This document shows, piece by piece, positions 1-7,835 of a DNA stretch of 64,000 bases. This DNA is from Leclercia sp. LSNIH1 (lineage in GTDB: Bacteria > Pseudomonadota > Gammaproteobacteria > Enterobacterales > Enterobacteriaceae): the NCBI RefSeq assembly GCF_002902985.1, contig NZ_CP026167.1:3472001-3536000 (forward strand), given 5' to 3'. Both the position numbers and the translations under genes were made by a program. Below the pieces are notes generated by a model, which was given only the letters and a program-made list of their open reading frames with translations, was not told the origin of the DNA and did no database searches. How positions within the stretch are numbered: position 1 is the first letter of the stretch; each line of letters begins with the position of its first letter.

Positions 1-842
1 CGGCAGTCACACGGCGAAACGGCAGCGTCTCGGTTATCGTCTCGCCCGGGTCACTGGATCAACAGGGCAATCTGCTGGCCGATGATCATCAGCGACTGGC
101 TGATTCAGGCGCAACATTTATGGCCGTTGACGTTGCAGCCAGTACGATTGAATCGTTAAAACCCCACTTTGCTGGCTTTGATACGGTGATCAACTGCATG
201 GGTTTTATCGCCGGTGCAGGCACCCAGATAAAAATTACCCGCGCGGTGCTGGAGGCGGGCGTGAGACGCTACTTCCCCTGGCAGTTTGGCGTTAATTACG
301 ATGTGGTCGGCAAAGGAAGCGGCCAACCCGTCTGGGACGAGCAGTATGAGGTCAGAACCCTGTTGCGGGAACAGCGCGCGACGGAGTGGGTGATTGTGTC
401 AACCGGTATGTTTACCAGCTTTCTCTTCGAACCGGCGTTTGATGTGGTGAATTTAGCCAACAGAACCCTTCATGCTCTCGGAGGATGGGACACCCAGGTC
501 ACCGTGACCTCACCCGCGGATATTGGCCGGCTGACCACGGCGATCTATTTGCAGCAGCCGCGTATCGTCAACGAGGTGGTCTTTGTCGCGGGGGAAACGA
601 CCTCCTATGGCAAACTGGCGGAAACGGTTGAACGCGTCACAAAACAGACCTTCGCGAAAAGCGTATTCACGCTGCCCGCCTTACAGGAAGAACTGCGTTT
701 ACAGCCGGATGATCCGATGCTGCGCTATCGCGTCGCCTTTGCCCGGGGAGAGGGAGTGTGGTGGCCGATGAGAGAAACCTGGAATGCGCGGAACAATCTG
801 CCCACGCAGGATATTGCCTCCTGGCTCAAAACGGCCATTTAA
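1..842 (+). CDS. NmrA/isoflavone-reductase-like NAD(P)-binding protein (5' partial)
   Basis: The reading frame is open from the first bases of the window, so the N-terminus, with the usual GxxGxxG dinucleotide-binding loop, lies upstream and is not visible. The visible part, about 280 codons, contains a DTVINCMGF strand, a YFPWQFGVNYD segment and a WVIVSTGMFTSFLFEP segment. These are typical of atypical short-chain reductases of the NmrA/isoflavone reductase group, which bind NAD(P)H and act as reductases or redox sensors in the cytosol. An internal ATG at 120 could be mistaken for the start, but the same frame runs through upstream. The substrate cannot be told. It converges on the AraC-type gene 16 bp away. 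Confidence 0.75.
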   Translation, partial: AVTRRNGSVSVIVSPGSLDQQGNLLADDHQRLADSGATFMAVDVAASTIESLKPHFAGFDTVINCMGFIAGAGTQIKITRAVLEAGVRRYFPWQFGVNYDVVGKGSGQPVWDEQYEVRTLLREQRATEWVIVSTGMFTSFLFEPAFDVVNLANRTLHALGGWDTQVTVTSPADIGRLTTAIYLQQPRIVNEVVFVAGETTSYGKLAETVERVTKQTFAKSVFTLPALQEELRLQPDDPMLRYRVAFARGEGVWWPMRETWNARNNLPTQDIASWLKTAI

Positions 843-858
843 CGTTTGTCTTCCGGCC

Positions 859-1737
859 TCAGGCGCTGGCTTTAGCCAGCCGCCTGTCACGCCCCGGCGG
901 CACGCCATACATCCGGGCATATTCCCGGGTGAACTGCGACACGCTGGCATAGCCTACCCTGTAGGCCGCCTGGGCAATGGCAGTTCCTTCTGTCAGCATC
1001 AGCCGACGGGCGTGGATCAGGCGCAGCTGTTTCTGAAACTGTAACGGCGAGGTGGTGGTGATAGCCCGGAAATGTTGATGGAACACGGAAACGCTCATTC
1101 CCGCCACGCCGGCAAGCTCTTCAACGCTTATCGTGCGGGTAAAATCCTTACGCAAAACCGCGACCGCGCGGCTGATGCGTGCGGAATAGCTCTCTGCTGC
1201 GCCAAGGGCACGGATAGCCGCCCCGTGTACGCTGCGAAGTAGCCAGTAATGCAGCTCTCTGCGTAATCCCTCACCCAGGACCGCCAGCGCAGGCGGGTCG
1301 TCAAACAGTCTTGCCAGCCGGTAAGCGGCATCCGCCACCCCGGCATTCATTGGTTCAATGCCGACGTAAGGCCCGTCACCCTGCCCTGCGGGTGCCAGCG
1401 CCTGAAGCTCACGCAGGATGGCAGTATCCAGCTCGAGCACCAGGGAATAGTAGGGATGGCGAAGGCTGGCCTGGGTAATCTGGCTGATCGTCGGCACATC
1501 CGCAGCAATCACCATCGCCTCGCCCGGGCCATAGTCAAAACGTTCAGTACCGGTCGTGACGCATTTGCGTCCCTGCAACAGCATCGCAATCAGCGGTTTG
1601 TTGATGGCCGCCTGCAAATCGCCGGGATGCAAAGCCCGGACAATCGTCAACCCCGGAACCGGCGTAGCAGCAACCCCGCTACGGTCAGCGTGCGTATCAG
1701 CATAGCGGCGGCAAAGCTCGAACAGTGCAGCAGGCAT
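859..1737 (-). CDS. AraC-family transcriptional regulator
   Basis: A 292-residue protein with an N-terminal AraC_N-type ligand domain (about residues 15-170; it contains PLIAMLLQGRK and a YGPGEAMVIAADVP stretch). The C-terminal double helix-turn-helix starts at RTISVEELAGVAGMS and includes the second-helix signature AAYRVGYASVSQFTREYARM. I place the start at 1737 because AAAGGA sits just upstream. An ATG 57 bp further upstream is in frame but has no ribosome site. The gene is divergent from the short-chain dehydrogenase at 1896, which is the likely target. This arrangement is common for AraC-regulated oxidoreductases. The ligand is unknown. Confidence 0.88.
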   Translation of the reverse strand: MPAALFELCRRYADTHADRSGVAATPVPGLTIVRALHPGDLQAAINKPLIAMLLQGRKCVTTGTERFDYGPGEAMVIAADVPTISQITQASLRHPYYSLVLELDTAILRELQALAPAGQGDGPYVGIEPMNAGVADAAYRLARLFDDPPALAVLGEGLRRELHYWLLRSVHGAAIRALGAAESYSARISRAVAVLRKDFTRTISVEELAGVAGMSVSVFHQHFRAITTTSPLQFQKQLRLIHARRLMLTEGTAIAQAAYRVGYASVSQFTREYARMYGVPPGRDRRLAKASA

Positions 1738-1895
1738 AGGATCCTTTCGGGCAAGTTTTTTAACGATAGTATGTGATAACTGGCGACAGAACACCCCCCT
1801 GGAAGAGAAATGGGCAAAACTTCACAAGGATCGGGCAATGGCCACAGAGGGGCTTCTCCTACTGTAGTGATACCACTCAACAGACAGGAGCTGTC

Positions 1896-2651
1896 ATGAA
1901 TAAAATCGCACTTATCACCGGCGCCAACCGTGGCCTCGGCCGTCGTACCGCCCTCGCCATTGCACAACAGGGGGGTGATGTCATTGTCGCTTACAGAGGA
2001 AACACCGAGCAGGCTGAAGCGGTTGTCGCGGAGATCCGCGCGCTGGGACGCAAAGCGATTGCCCTCCAGCTTGATATGGCGCAGACGGCAAGTTTCCCGC
2101 GCTTTGCTGAAACATTGCGCACGCAGCTTGCTGAAGTCTGGGCGCGCGACACCTTCGATCATCTGATTAACAACGCCGGTCACGGTGAGTTTGCTACCCT
2201 GGCCGATACCACCGAAGCGCAGTTCGACGGGTTGTTCGACGTTCACGTCAAAGGGGTGTTTTTCCTGGTGCAGGCGCTGCTGCCGATGCTGGCCGACGGC
2301 GGGCGGATCGTTAACTTTTCGTCCGGTTTGACCCGGGTTTCCTACCCGGGATTCTCGGCCTACGCCGCGGCAAAAGCGGCGGTTGAGATGCTGGGCGTGT
2401 ATATGGCCCGCGAGCTGGGCGGGCGCGGTATCACCGTCAATACCGTCGCGCCAGGGGCCATTGAGACCGATTTCGGCGGCGGCCTGGTGCGCGACAACGC
2501 CGATGTTAACGCACAGTTTGCCGCCATGACCGCGCTCGGGCGTGTCGGCGTTCCCGATGATATCGGACCGATGGTCGCCAGCCTGCTGCGTGACGACAAC
2601 CGGTGGGTGACCGCCCAGCGTATCGAGGTGTCGGGCGGACAGACCATCTGA
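1896..2651 (+). CDS. Short-chain dehydrogenase/reductase (SDR)
   Basis: 251 residues with the classical SDR layout. The TGANRGLG nucleotide-binding loop is at residues 8-15, followed by an NNAGH motif, a catalytic Ser region (NFSSG) and the YAAAK catalytic Tyr-Lys pair. It ends in the usual VSGGQTI tail. It should be a cytosolic NAD(P)-dependent oxidoreductase; the substrate is not evident. The start at ATG 1896 is chosen because CAGGAG lies 5 bp upstream, and it matches the family N-terminus. Divergent from the AraC gene, with about 160 bp between them to hold both promoters. Confidence 0.88.
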   Translation: MNKIALITGANRGLGRRTALAIAQQGGDVIVAYRGNTEQAEAVVAEIRALGRKAIALQLDMAQTASFPRFAETLRTQLAEVWARDTFDHLINNAGHGEFATLADTTEAQFDGLFDVHVKGVFFLVQALLPMLADGGRIVNFSSGLTRVSYPGFSAYAAAKAAVEMLGVYMARELGGRGITVNTVAPGAIETDFGGGLVRDNADVNAQFAAMTALGRVGVPDDIGPMVASLLRDDNRWVTAQRIEVSGGQTI

Positions 2652-2680
2652 TCCCCACGCCATAAGAACCGGGTCTGGCC

Positions 2681-3274
2681 TCAGCGCGGAAGTAACGGCG
2701 CCAGGGCCAGCCTCGCCAGGCGCACGGTCTCCTGCAGACGCGCCAGACTATCCCCTGCCCGTGCTTTCGCCGACAGTCCCGCCATCAATGTGCTGATAAA
2801 GTCGGTCAGCCGAACGGCTTCGTGCGGATAGTATTGGGCAATATAGGCCCGGATAGTCTCTTCCGCGGCAGTGTGCAATTCGCTTGCCGCCTCGCGCGCA
2901 GGCCGATCGTTGCAGTGGATCCCTTCCAGCACCAGGCACCCGGCCGCCGCCGGATCGTTCACATAGCGTTTTGCCGCGTCGTGCAGAACATCCATCAGGC
3001 ACTGCACCACCGGGCGGTCGTGACGCAGGAGTTCAGTAAAGGGGATCGCGCCAGTATGGCTATACCGCTCCAGCACCCGGGTGTAAAGCCCCAACTTGCT
3101 GCCAAAAGCGGCATAGAAGCTGGGGGGATTAATGCCGAACGCCTTCGTCAGATCGGCCACACTCACCGCGTCATAACCCTGCGAGTGAAAGAGGTGTTGG
3201 GCAGTTTCAATGGCCTGCTCAGGATCGAACCGGCGAGGTCGTCCTGGGGTACGGCTCTTTTTTGTAGTGATCAC
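2681..3274 (-). CDS. bdcR: TetR-family repressor BdcR
   Basis: 197 residues. The N-terminus (VITTKKSRTPGRPRRF) and the helix-turn-helix (VSVADLTKAFGINPPSFYAAFGSK) match what I recall of E. coli BdcR (YjgJ), the TetR-type repressor of bdcA. I choose a GTG start at 3274 because AAGGAG lies 7 bp upstream and it matches the E. coli N-terminus; the upstream ATG at 3310 has no ribosome site. The C-terminal ligand domain has the LEGIHCNDRPAREAA segment. It is divergent from bdcA. A perfect 16-bp palindrome overlaps its own start codon, so autorepression is likely. Confidence 0.88.
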   Translation of the reverse strand: MITTKKSRTPGRPRRFDPEQAIETAQHLFHSQGYDAVSVADLTKAFGINPPSFYAAFGSKLGLYTRVLERYSHTGAIPFTELLRHDRPVVQCLMDVLHDAAKRYVNDPAAAGCLVLEGIHCNDRPAREAASELHTAAEETIRAYIAQYYPHEAVRLTDFISTLMAGLSAKARAGDSLARLQETVRLARLALAPLLPR

Positions 3275-3278
3275 TACA
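3263..3278. promoter_or_regulatory. Palindromic operator over the bdcR start codon
   Basis: TGTAGTGATCACTACA is a perfect 16-bp inverted repeat that overlaps the GTG start of bdcR. Together with the related site at 3311-3330 it is the best candidate BdcR operator. Binding here would block bdcR translation initiation and transcription elongation. TetR-type assignment is inference from position and symmetry. Confidence 0.65.
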
Positions 3279-3310
3279 TTACTCCTTGACGGCACACGTA
3301 GCCGACGCAT

Positions 3311-3330
3311 ATTGTAATGACCACTACAAT
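3311..3330. promoter_or_regulatory. Second candidate BdcR operator
   Basis: ATTGTAATGACCACTACAAT is an imperfect 20-bp inverted repeat. Its core TGTA-TG-C-C-TACA is shared with the perfect palindrome 33 bp upstream. It lies 17 bp before the bdcA start codon, close to where the bdcA transcript should begin. Confidence 0.6.
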
Positions 3331-3347
3331 ATCATAAGGAACGTTTT

Positions 3348-4061
3348 ATGGCTGCACTGCAAAAGAGATCGGTACTGGTTTTAGGCGCAAGTCGTGGCAT
3401 TGGCGCGGCTATCGTCAGGCGCTTTGCCTCCGAGGGCGCATCGGTGGTGTTCAGCTATGCGGGATCGCCAGACGCCGCCGCGCAGCTGGCCGCTGAAACC
3501 GGAAGCGTGGCGGTACAGACCGACAGCGCCGACCGGGATGCGGTGATAAAACTCGTGCGTGACAGCGGGCCGCTGGATGTTCTGGTCGTCAACTCAGGCA
3601 TTGCGCTCTTTGGCGATGCGCTGGAGCAGGATAGCGACGCCGTCGATCGCCTCTTCCGGATCAACATTCATGCGCCTTACCATGCCGCGGTTGAGGCGGC
3701 CCGGCAAATGCCGGACGGCGGACGCATTATTGTCATCGGTTCTGTGAATGGCGATCGTATGCCCATTCCGGGGATGGCCTCGTATGCGGTCAGCAAATCG
3801 GCACTGCAAGGACTGGCGCGCGGCCTGGCGCGTGACTTTGGCTCACGCGGGATCACGGTTAACGTCGTGCAGCCCGGCCCCATCGATACCGATGCGAATC
3901 CAGAGAATGGCCCCATGAAGGAGCTGATGCACAGCTTTATGGCAATTAAACGACACGGGCGTCCTGAGGAAGTGGCGGGCATGGTCGCCTGGCTGGCGAG
4001 CCCGGAGGCGTCATTCATTACTGGCGCCATGCACACCATCGATGGCGCGTTTGGCGCATAA
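3348..4061 (+). CDS. bdcA: c-di-GMP-binding biofilm dispersal SDR protein BdcA
   Basis: 237 residues that follow E. coli BdcA (YjgI) along the length: the GASRGIGAAIVRRF cofactor loop, the RLFRINIHAPYHAAVEAARQMP block, IGSVNGDRMP, the YAVSK catalytic pair and the VQPGPIDTDANPENGPM block. In E. coli BdcA is reported to bind cyclic-di-GMP and promote biofilm dispersal; it also keeps an SDR fold. AAGGAA precedes the ATG. It is divergent from its repressor gene bdcR, with two inverted repeats between them. That a c-di-GMP-linked gene lies 30 kb from the polysaccharide locus is noted without claiming a link. Confidence 0.92.
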   Translation: MAALQKRSVLVLGASRGIGAAIVRRFASEGASVVFSYAGSPDAAAQLAAETGSVAVQTDSADRDAVIKLVRDSGPLDVLVVNSGIALFGDALEQDSDAVDRLFRINIHAPYHAAVEAARQMPDGGRIIVIGSVNGDRMPIPGMASYAVSKSALQGLARGLARDFGSRGITVNVVQPGPIDTDANPENGPMKELMHSFMAIKRHGRPEEVAGMVAWLASPEASFITGAMHTIDGAFGA

Positions 4062-4140
4062 TCCTTCAGAGGGAGGGGTCAGCGAGGCGCTTGACGAAGC
4101 GCTCGGAATAATGTTTGCCGGCGGTAATACGCAGGATAAA

Positions 4141-4632
4141 TCAAAGCATCATCATCATTTCATGCCATGCCATCCCGCCGTGATCGGACTCCGACGGCCT
4201 GATATAGCGGTAGCCAAAATGGGCGTACAGATCGACATGGCGATCTTTACACATCAGGTGAATGGTCTTTTTATGCATCGCCTTCATGCGTGACACGAAT
4301 TCACGCATCAGCAATGACGAATAGCCTTGTCCCTGGAAATCCGGATGAACCACCACGGACATGATTACTGCGTTTGGGGCATCCGGATCGTGGCCCACCA
4401 GTTCTTTAAACGCTTCGTCGGACATCACCACGTCCCATGCACAGCCCGCATTAATGAATCCAATGACTTCGCCCTCCAGCGTTATGCACAGAAAGCCTTC
4501 CGGGTAGCGATTAATGCGGGTTGCAATTTTTTCGCGCGTTGCCGCTTCATCCCCTTCATAGGACATCCTTTCAATCTCATGGCAACGATCAATGTCAGCT
4601 GCGGTTGCCTGGCGGAATACCGGGGTAGTCAT
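4141..4632 (-). CDS. GNAT-family N-acetyltransferase
   Basis: 163 residues with a GNAT fold. The acceptor region contains EIERMSYEGDEAATREK, and the acetyl-CoA motif VVVHPDFQGQGYSSLLMREF has the Q/RxxGxG/A loop. The C-terminal FGYRYIRPSESDHGGMAWHEM block resembles arylalkylamine (serotonin-type) acetyltransferases. The acceptor is probably a small amine but is not certain. It ends in a run of methionines (HEMMMML). It is divergent from the LysR gene at 4750, its likely regulator. Confidence 0.85.
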   Translation of the reverse strand: MTTPVFRQATAADIDRCHEIERMSYEGDEAATREKIATRINRYPEGFLCITLEGEVIGFINAGCAWDVVMSDEAFKELVGHDPDAPNAVIMSVVVHPDFQGQGYSSLLMREFVSRMKAMHKKTIHLMCKDRHVDLYAHFGYRYIRPSESDHGGMAWHEMMMML

Positions 4633-4693
4633 ATTTTTGCCTCTTCGTCATGTTGTGGGCGACAGAATACCTTGTTCCCGGCATGTTTGTGCT

Positions 4694-4726
4694 GCATGTT
4701 ATGCAATAATAAACTGCATAATATGC
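4694..4726. promoter_or_regulatory. Paired GCAT dyads between GNAT and LysR genes
   Basis: Two short dyads, GCATGTTATGC (4694-4704) and the perfect palindrome GCATAATATGC (4716-4726), are spaced 22 bp centre to centre, or two helical turns. Their inner arms also form TTATGCA-N9-TGCATAA. This is a typical layout for a LysR tetramer site in a divergent promoter region. Assignment is inference. Confidence 0.5.
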
Positions 4727-4749
4727 ACTTAACCGGATTCCGGGAAAAT

Positions 4750-5667
4750 ATGTATTCACCCCTACGTAAGCTCGATATGAATCTACTGCTGGTTTTCGAT
4801 TCACTCTACCGGCACGGTAGCGTCACGGCTGCCGCCAATGAGCAAGCGCTTAGCCCTTCGGCGCTGAGCCATGCCCTGAACCGCCTGCGGGTCGCGCTTG
4901 CAGATCCGCTGTTCGTGCGTACCGGCGGTCGGATGGTGCCCACGGCCAAAGCGGAAAGCATCGCGGCGAAGATTTCGGGGGCGTTAGGCAGCCTCTCTTC
5001 CTGCCTGCTCGAGTCTGGGGATTTCGAAGCGGAAAAAAGCCGGGAGACATTCACCTTTGCCGTAACGGACTACACCGCCGCGGTGATCCTGCCCGCGCTG
5101 GTGGCACGGGTCAATCAGCTGGCGCCAGGCATCACCCTTAAGCTTGTCTATTCGCGGGATTTTAATGCCGATGACGATCTGCTGTCGGGTAAGGTCGATT
5201 TTGCCCTGGGGTTCGAAGAGGAGCAAAAGCCCTCCCGACGCGGCATCGAATCCATGACCTGTTTTACCGATGACTATGTCGTTGCCGTGCGCCGTGGTCA
5301 TCCGCATATCCAGGATTTGCTGACGCAGGAAGGTTACCTGAGTGCCGGGCATGTGGTGGTGCGCCCGTGGCTGGAAAGCCGCGGGATGATCGATCGTTAT
5401 CTGGAAAGCCAGCAGGTACGTCGCCGGATCGTCGTGGAACTTCCCAGTCTGATGATCGCCCCTCTGATTGTTTCCCAGTCCGATCTGGCGATCACGCTGC
5501 CCAAAAGAGGAATAGCGTCGATCTTTGATATGAAAAACCTGATGGTTTTTGCTCCCCCTTTCCCGACACCGCAGTACATCCTGAAGGCCTATTACAGCCC
5601 TACGCTGGGTAACTCACCCGGACATGTGTGGATGAGGGAGCAAATTCTGGCGATATGCGATCGGTAA
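4750..5667 (+). CDS. LysR-family transcriptional regulator
   Basis: 305 residues. The N-terminal winged HTH is at residues 9-68 (DMNLLLVFDSLYRHGSVTAAA, then SPSALSHALNRLR and DPLFVRTGGRMVPT). A periplasmic-binding-protein-like effector domain follows. The frame is open further upstream, but the LysR domain begins only at this ATG, so the longer frame is rejected. Divergent from the acetyltransferase gene; the dyads at 4694-4726 are the likely operator. The NodD/SyrM-like HTH does not reveal the inducer. Confidence 0.88.
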   Translation: MYSPLRKLDMNLLLVFDSLYRHGSVTAAANEQALSPSALSHALNRLRVALADPLFVRTGGRMVPTAKAESIAAKISGALGSLSSCLLESGDFEAEKSRETFTFAVTDYTAAVILPALVARVNQLAPGITLKLVYSRDFNADDDLLSGKVDFALGFEEEQKPSRRGIESMTCFTDDYVVAVRRGHPHIQDLLTQEGYLSAGHVVVRPWLESRGMIDRYLESQQVRRRIVVELPSLMIAPLIVSQSDLAITLPKRGIASIFDMKNLMVFAPPFPTPQYILKAYYSPTLGNSPGHVWMREQILAICDR

Positions 5668-5684
5668 GATCCGGTGTATGCAGC

Positions 5685-6104
5685 CTAATCCGCCGACTTC
5701 ACGATATAGGTCACCACGCCAAAGATATCGAGCGACTCTTCGCTGCTCACGAGGATGGGCGAATAAGCGCTGTTCATCGGGTTAAGCTGTACCCGGGGCC
5801 GGAGCTGCAGGCGTTTTACCGTAAATTCCCCCTCCACCGCGGCGATAACAATATCCCCGTGCTGCGCCGTTCTGGCGCTGTCGACAATCAGCAGATCGCC
5901 GTCGCCGATCCCGGCGTCAATCATCGAATCCCCGGCCGCCTTCACAAAGTAGGTCGAGTTGGGATGCTGAATAAGTAATTTGTTTAAATCGATACGCTGT
6001 TCAACATAGTCCTGGGCCGGACTGGGAAAACCGCACTGCACCACATCGCTGAAAAGGGGGAGCGCAATCACCTCGCGCAGCGCTGAAAGTTGGTAAAACT
6101 CCAT
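5685..6104 (-). CDS. umuD: Stand-alone UmuD-like S24 autoprotease
   Basis: 139 residues, the same length as E. coli UmuD and in register with it. The self-cleavage bond is Cys24-Gly25 (VVQCGF), the catalytic serine is Ser60 (AAGDSMID) and the lysine is Lys97 (FTVKRL). In UmuD these support RecA-stimulated cleavage to UmuD', the partner of UmuC in polymerase V. The start at 6104 is chosen because the domain begins there (MEFYQL); an in-frame ATG 54 bp upstream would put the LexA box next to coding sequence. No umuC follows: the next 17 bp reach the convergent LysR gene. It is therefore an orphan. It may serve a umuC elsewhere or act as a regulator. Confidence 0.88.
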   Translation of the reverse strand: MEFYQLSALREVIALPLFSDVVQCGFPSPAQDYVEQRIDLNKLLIQHPNSTYFVKAAGDSMIDAGIGDGDLLIVDSARTAQHGDIVIAAVEGEFTVKRLQLRPRVQLNPMNSAYSPILVSSEESLDIFGVVTYIVKSAD

Positions 6105-6119
6105 GATTCGTTCCTCGAA

Positions 6120-6139
6120 TACTGTTTTTATATACAGTA
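6120..6139. promoter_or_regulatory. LexA (SOS) box of umuD
   Basis: TACTGTTTTTATATACAGTA matches the LexA consensus TACTG(TA)5CAGTA at both half-sites, 15 bp upstream of the umuD start codon. Strong SOS control is expected. Confidence 0.93.
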
Positions 6140-6356
6140 GTCGTGGCGCGAAGCGCAATCAAGTCGCAGGCCGACAACGGCGGTTTATTACTTAACCGCT
6201 TCGCTTACAAGTGATTATTGCAATTAGAAATATTTGTTTTGTAAATGTTTTCTGGCCTGGAGGTCTTCAAACAGGCTGATGAAGGATACAGAGGGTGCGG
6301 GCACGCTCCCGCTCCTCTGCCATCAGTTCGGTGATATCGCCAGGCCGCCCGCGCAT

Positions 6357-6389
6357 TGCCCGGCGGCGCTTCGCTTGCACGGGCCTACA
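6357..6389. repeat. REP element
   Basis: A single enteric REP unit of the form GCCCGGCGGCGCTTCGC...GGGCCTACA, able to fold into a GC-rich hairpin. It overlaps the stop codon of the DapA-family gene (6385-6387), which is unusual because REP units normally lie wholly between genes. The stretch 6140-6356 beside it is non-coding as far as I can see. On the minus strand it has a short frame (DITELMAEERERART) that may be a gene remnant. Confidence 0.8.
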
Positions 6390-7269
6390 AAACCCGCTCT
6401 GCCACCTCCTGCAACGCATCCCGCTCCGCCCCCGCCAGCGTCTGCAACGGAAAAGGCAAACACGGCGCCGCAGCCCTTCCCCGCAGCTCCGCCACCGTCG
6501 CGATCACCCGCAAACTCCCGTATCGACGGAAAAATCTCCATAACGGCTCCAGCACGCCGTTAAGCCGCCGGGTCTCCTCCACATCCCCCCGCAGCGCCGC
6601 CTGCGTCAACCGCAGGCAATAATCCGGGAAAAGTCCGGCCAGCACCGAGTACCAGACGTCGCACCCTGCCAGCAGACCGGCAGCCGACTGCGCATCACCG
6701 CTGATGCCAATCGTCACCCCCGCCGCCACCTGGCTTTTCAGCTTCGCCACACGGGCTAAGGCGTCAGCCGGATCGGCAGGCAGATCGCCGAGCTTGATGG
6801 AACCCATGTTGGGTAAAAACGACAGCGCCTCCAGCAGTTCATCATTAAATTCAAAGCCGCTGGTCGCCGGGTTGTCGTAGATACAGAGCGGAACGGAAAT
6901 TTCACCGCAGAGGCGCTCGTACAGACGGAACACTTCCTCCGCCGTCAGTTTCTGGTAACAGAGCGGGGCCAGCAGCAGACCGCTCACCCCGGCCTTTTGC
7001 GCATCCTCTGCCAGTCTCACGATCTCTTCTGCGTTGACGCTGCCGATACTGGTCATCACCGGCACGCCCGCGGCGGCACTCACCGCCAGCCTTGTGGCGG
7101 CGAAACGCTGCTCCCGGGTTAAGTAGGCGTAACTCCCCGTGGAGCCCAGCGCGCCGATGGAATTTACCCCCGCTGCCGCCAGCGCCTCAATCAGCGCAAC
7201 AAAGGCGTTTTCATCAATCTCCCCCTTTACCAACGGCGTGAGAGGAAATGCGCTCAGACCTGTAAACAT
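6385..7269 (-). CDS. DapA-family aldolase/lyase (dihydrodipicolinate synthase-like)
   Basis: 294 residues, the standard length for the DapA/NAL (beta/alpha)8 barrel family. The GSTGSYAYLTREQR segment corresponds to the GTTGE substrate loop. The LCIYDNPATS strand carries the conserved Tyr, and the SIKLGDLPAD strand carries the Schiff-base Lys. Such enzymes condense or cleave pyruvate with aldehydes; the exact reaction is not predictable. It is unlikely to be the biosynthetic DapA, because the GTTGE glutamate is replaced by Ser-Tyr. A decayed transporter fragment precedes it on the same strand, so this may be the remnant of a sugar-acid operon. A REP unit overlaps its stop. Confidence 0.8.
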   Translation of the reverse strand: MFTGLSAFPLTPLVKGEIDENAFVALIEALAAAGVNSIGALGSTGSYAYLTREQRFAATRLAVSAAAGVPVMTSIGSVNAEEIVRLAEDAQKAGVSGLLLAPLCYQKLTAEEVFRLYERLCGEISVPLCIYDNPATSGFEFNDELLEALSFLPNMGSIKLGDLPADPADALARVAKLKSQVAAGVTIGISGDAQSAAGLLAGCDVWYSVLAGLFPDYCLRLTQAALRGDVEETRRLNGVLEPLWRFFRRYGSLRVIATVAELRGRAAAPCLPFPLQTLAGAERDALQEVAERVL

Positions 7270-7287
7270 CCTGAATCCCTTATAAAA

Positions 7288-7525
7288 TTAGCGGCCAAAT
7301 TTTCGTGATCCCACGACATAAAGAATCACGTCAAAGATGATAAATACCATTAACGGGCTCACCCTCTCATGCAGCAGCGTGGCGGGAGCCCCAGCCCGAA
7401 AAGCCTGTCCCATGCAATGATGCAGGCATTGTCAGCAGAGCGGCAACCACCATGAAAGGTAGTGCGATAATCAGCGCCCGGCTGATCACCTGCCAGCCAC
7501 CCGATTTACGGGCCATCGCGGCCAT
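7288..7525 (-). pseudogene. Remnant of a membrane transporter gene
   Basis: On the minus strand two hydrophobic fragments lie in different frames. MAAMARKSGGWQVISRALII... (from 7525) runs into a stop after about 50 residues. A second piece, LMVFIIFDVILYVVGSRKFGR, ends in TAA at 7288-7290. They look like the joined ends of an integral membrane transporter whose middle is deleted and frame-shifted. The second piece ends 18 bp before the start of the DapA-family gene, the usual place for a substrate permease. Family not identified. Confidence 0.45.
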
Positions 7526-7584
7526 TGAGCCTGAGCAGAGCCGCTAAGACTTATCTTAAATTCCCTCAGAAAGGGAATTATTTT

Positions 7585-7803
7585 ATGAATCTGCAAACAC
7601 CCTTTACCACCCGGAAATTATTCGTCAGATATATAAGGAATGCTAACTTATTTATTAGCGAGGATATATTCCCTGGAGCCGGTGAAAAAATAAAATTTGT
7701 TAGCCATGAGCAAGGAAAAAACGCATCGGGAGGCTTATTGACGTTTGTTCCGTTCTGTCTAGATTTATTTGTGCACGCATTTGAGGAAGTTGGTTTTCCT
7801 TAA
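7585..7803 (+). CDS. Small hypothetical protein in AT-rich DNA
   Basis: A 72-residue frame (MNLQTPFTTRKLFVRYIRNANLFISEDIF...) in a stretch clearly more AT-rich than its neighbours. It is preceded by AAGGGAA 7 bp before the ATG. The frame also extends upstream to an ATG at 7525, which lacks a ribosome site. No recognised domain. The base composition suggests foreign origin. It may not be a real gene. It ends 32 bp before the stress-protein gene at 7836. Confidence 0.4.
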   Translation: MNLQTPFTTRKLFVRYIRNANLFISEDIFPGAGEKIKFVSHEQGKNASGGLLTFVPFCLDLFVHAFEEVGFP

Positions 7804-7835
7804 AAGTATTCTCAACGAAAAACTGGAGACAAGTT

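Noticed and set aside
1647..2663. 338-codon minus-strand frame across the AraC/SDR region
   Set aside because: Covers the SDR gene in antisense and the AraC 5' end; no domain.
4084..4104. Terminator between bdcA and the GNAT gene
   Set aside because: The GCGCTT/AAGCGC stem is only 6 bp and has no T-tract.
6140..6356. Possible coding remnant next to the REP unit
   Set aside because: Only about 20 residues (DITELMAEERERART) look protein-like; not enough to call.
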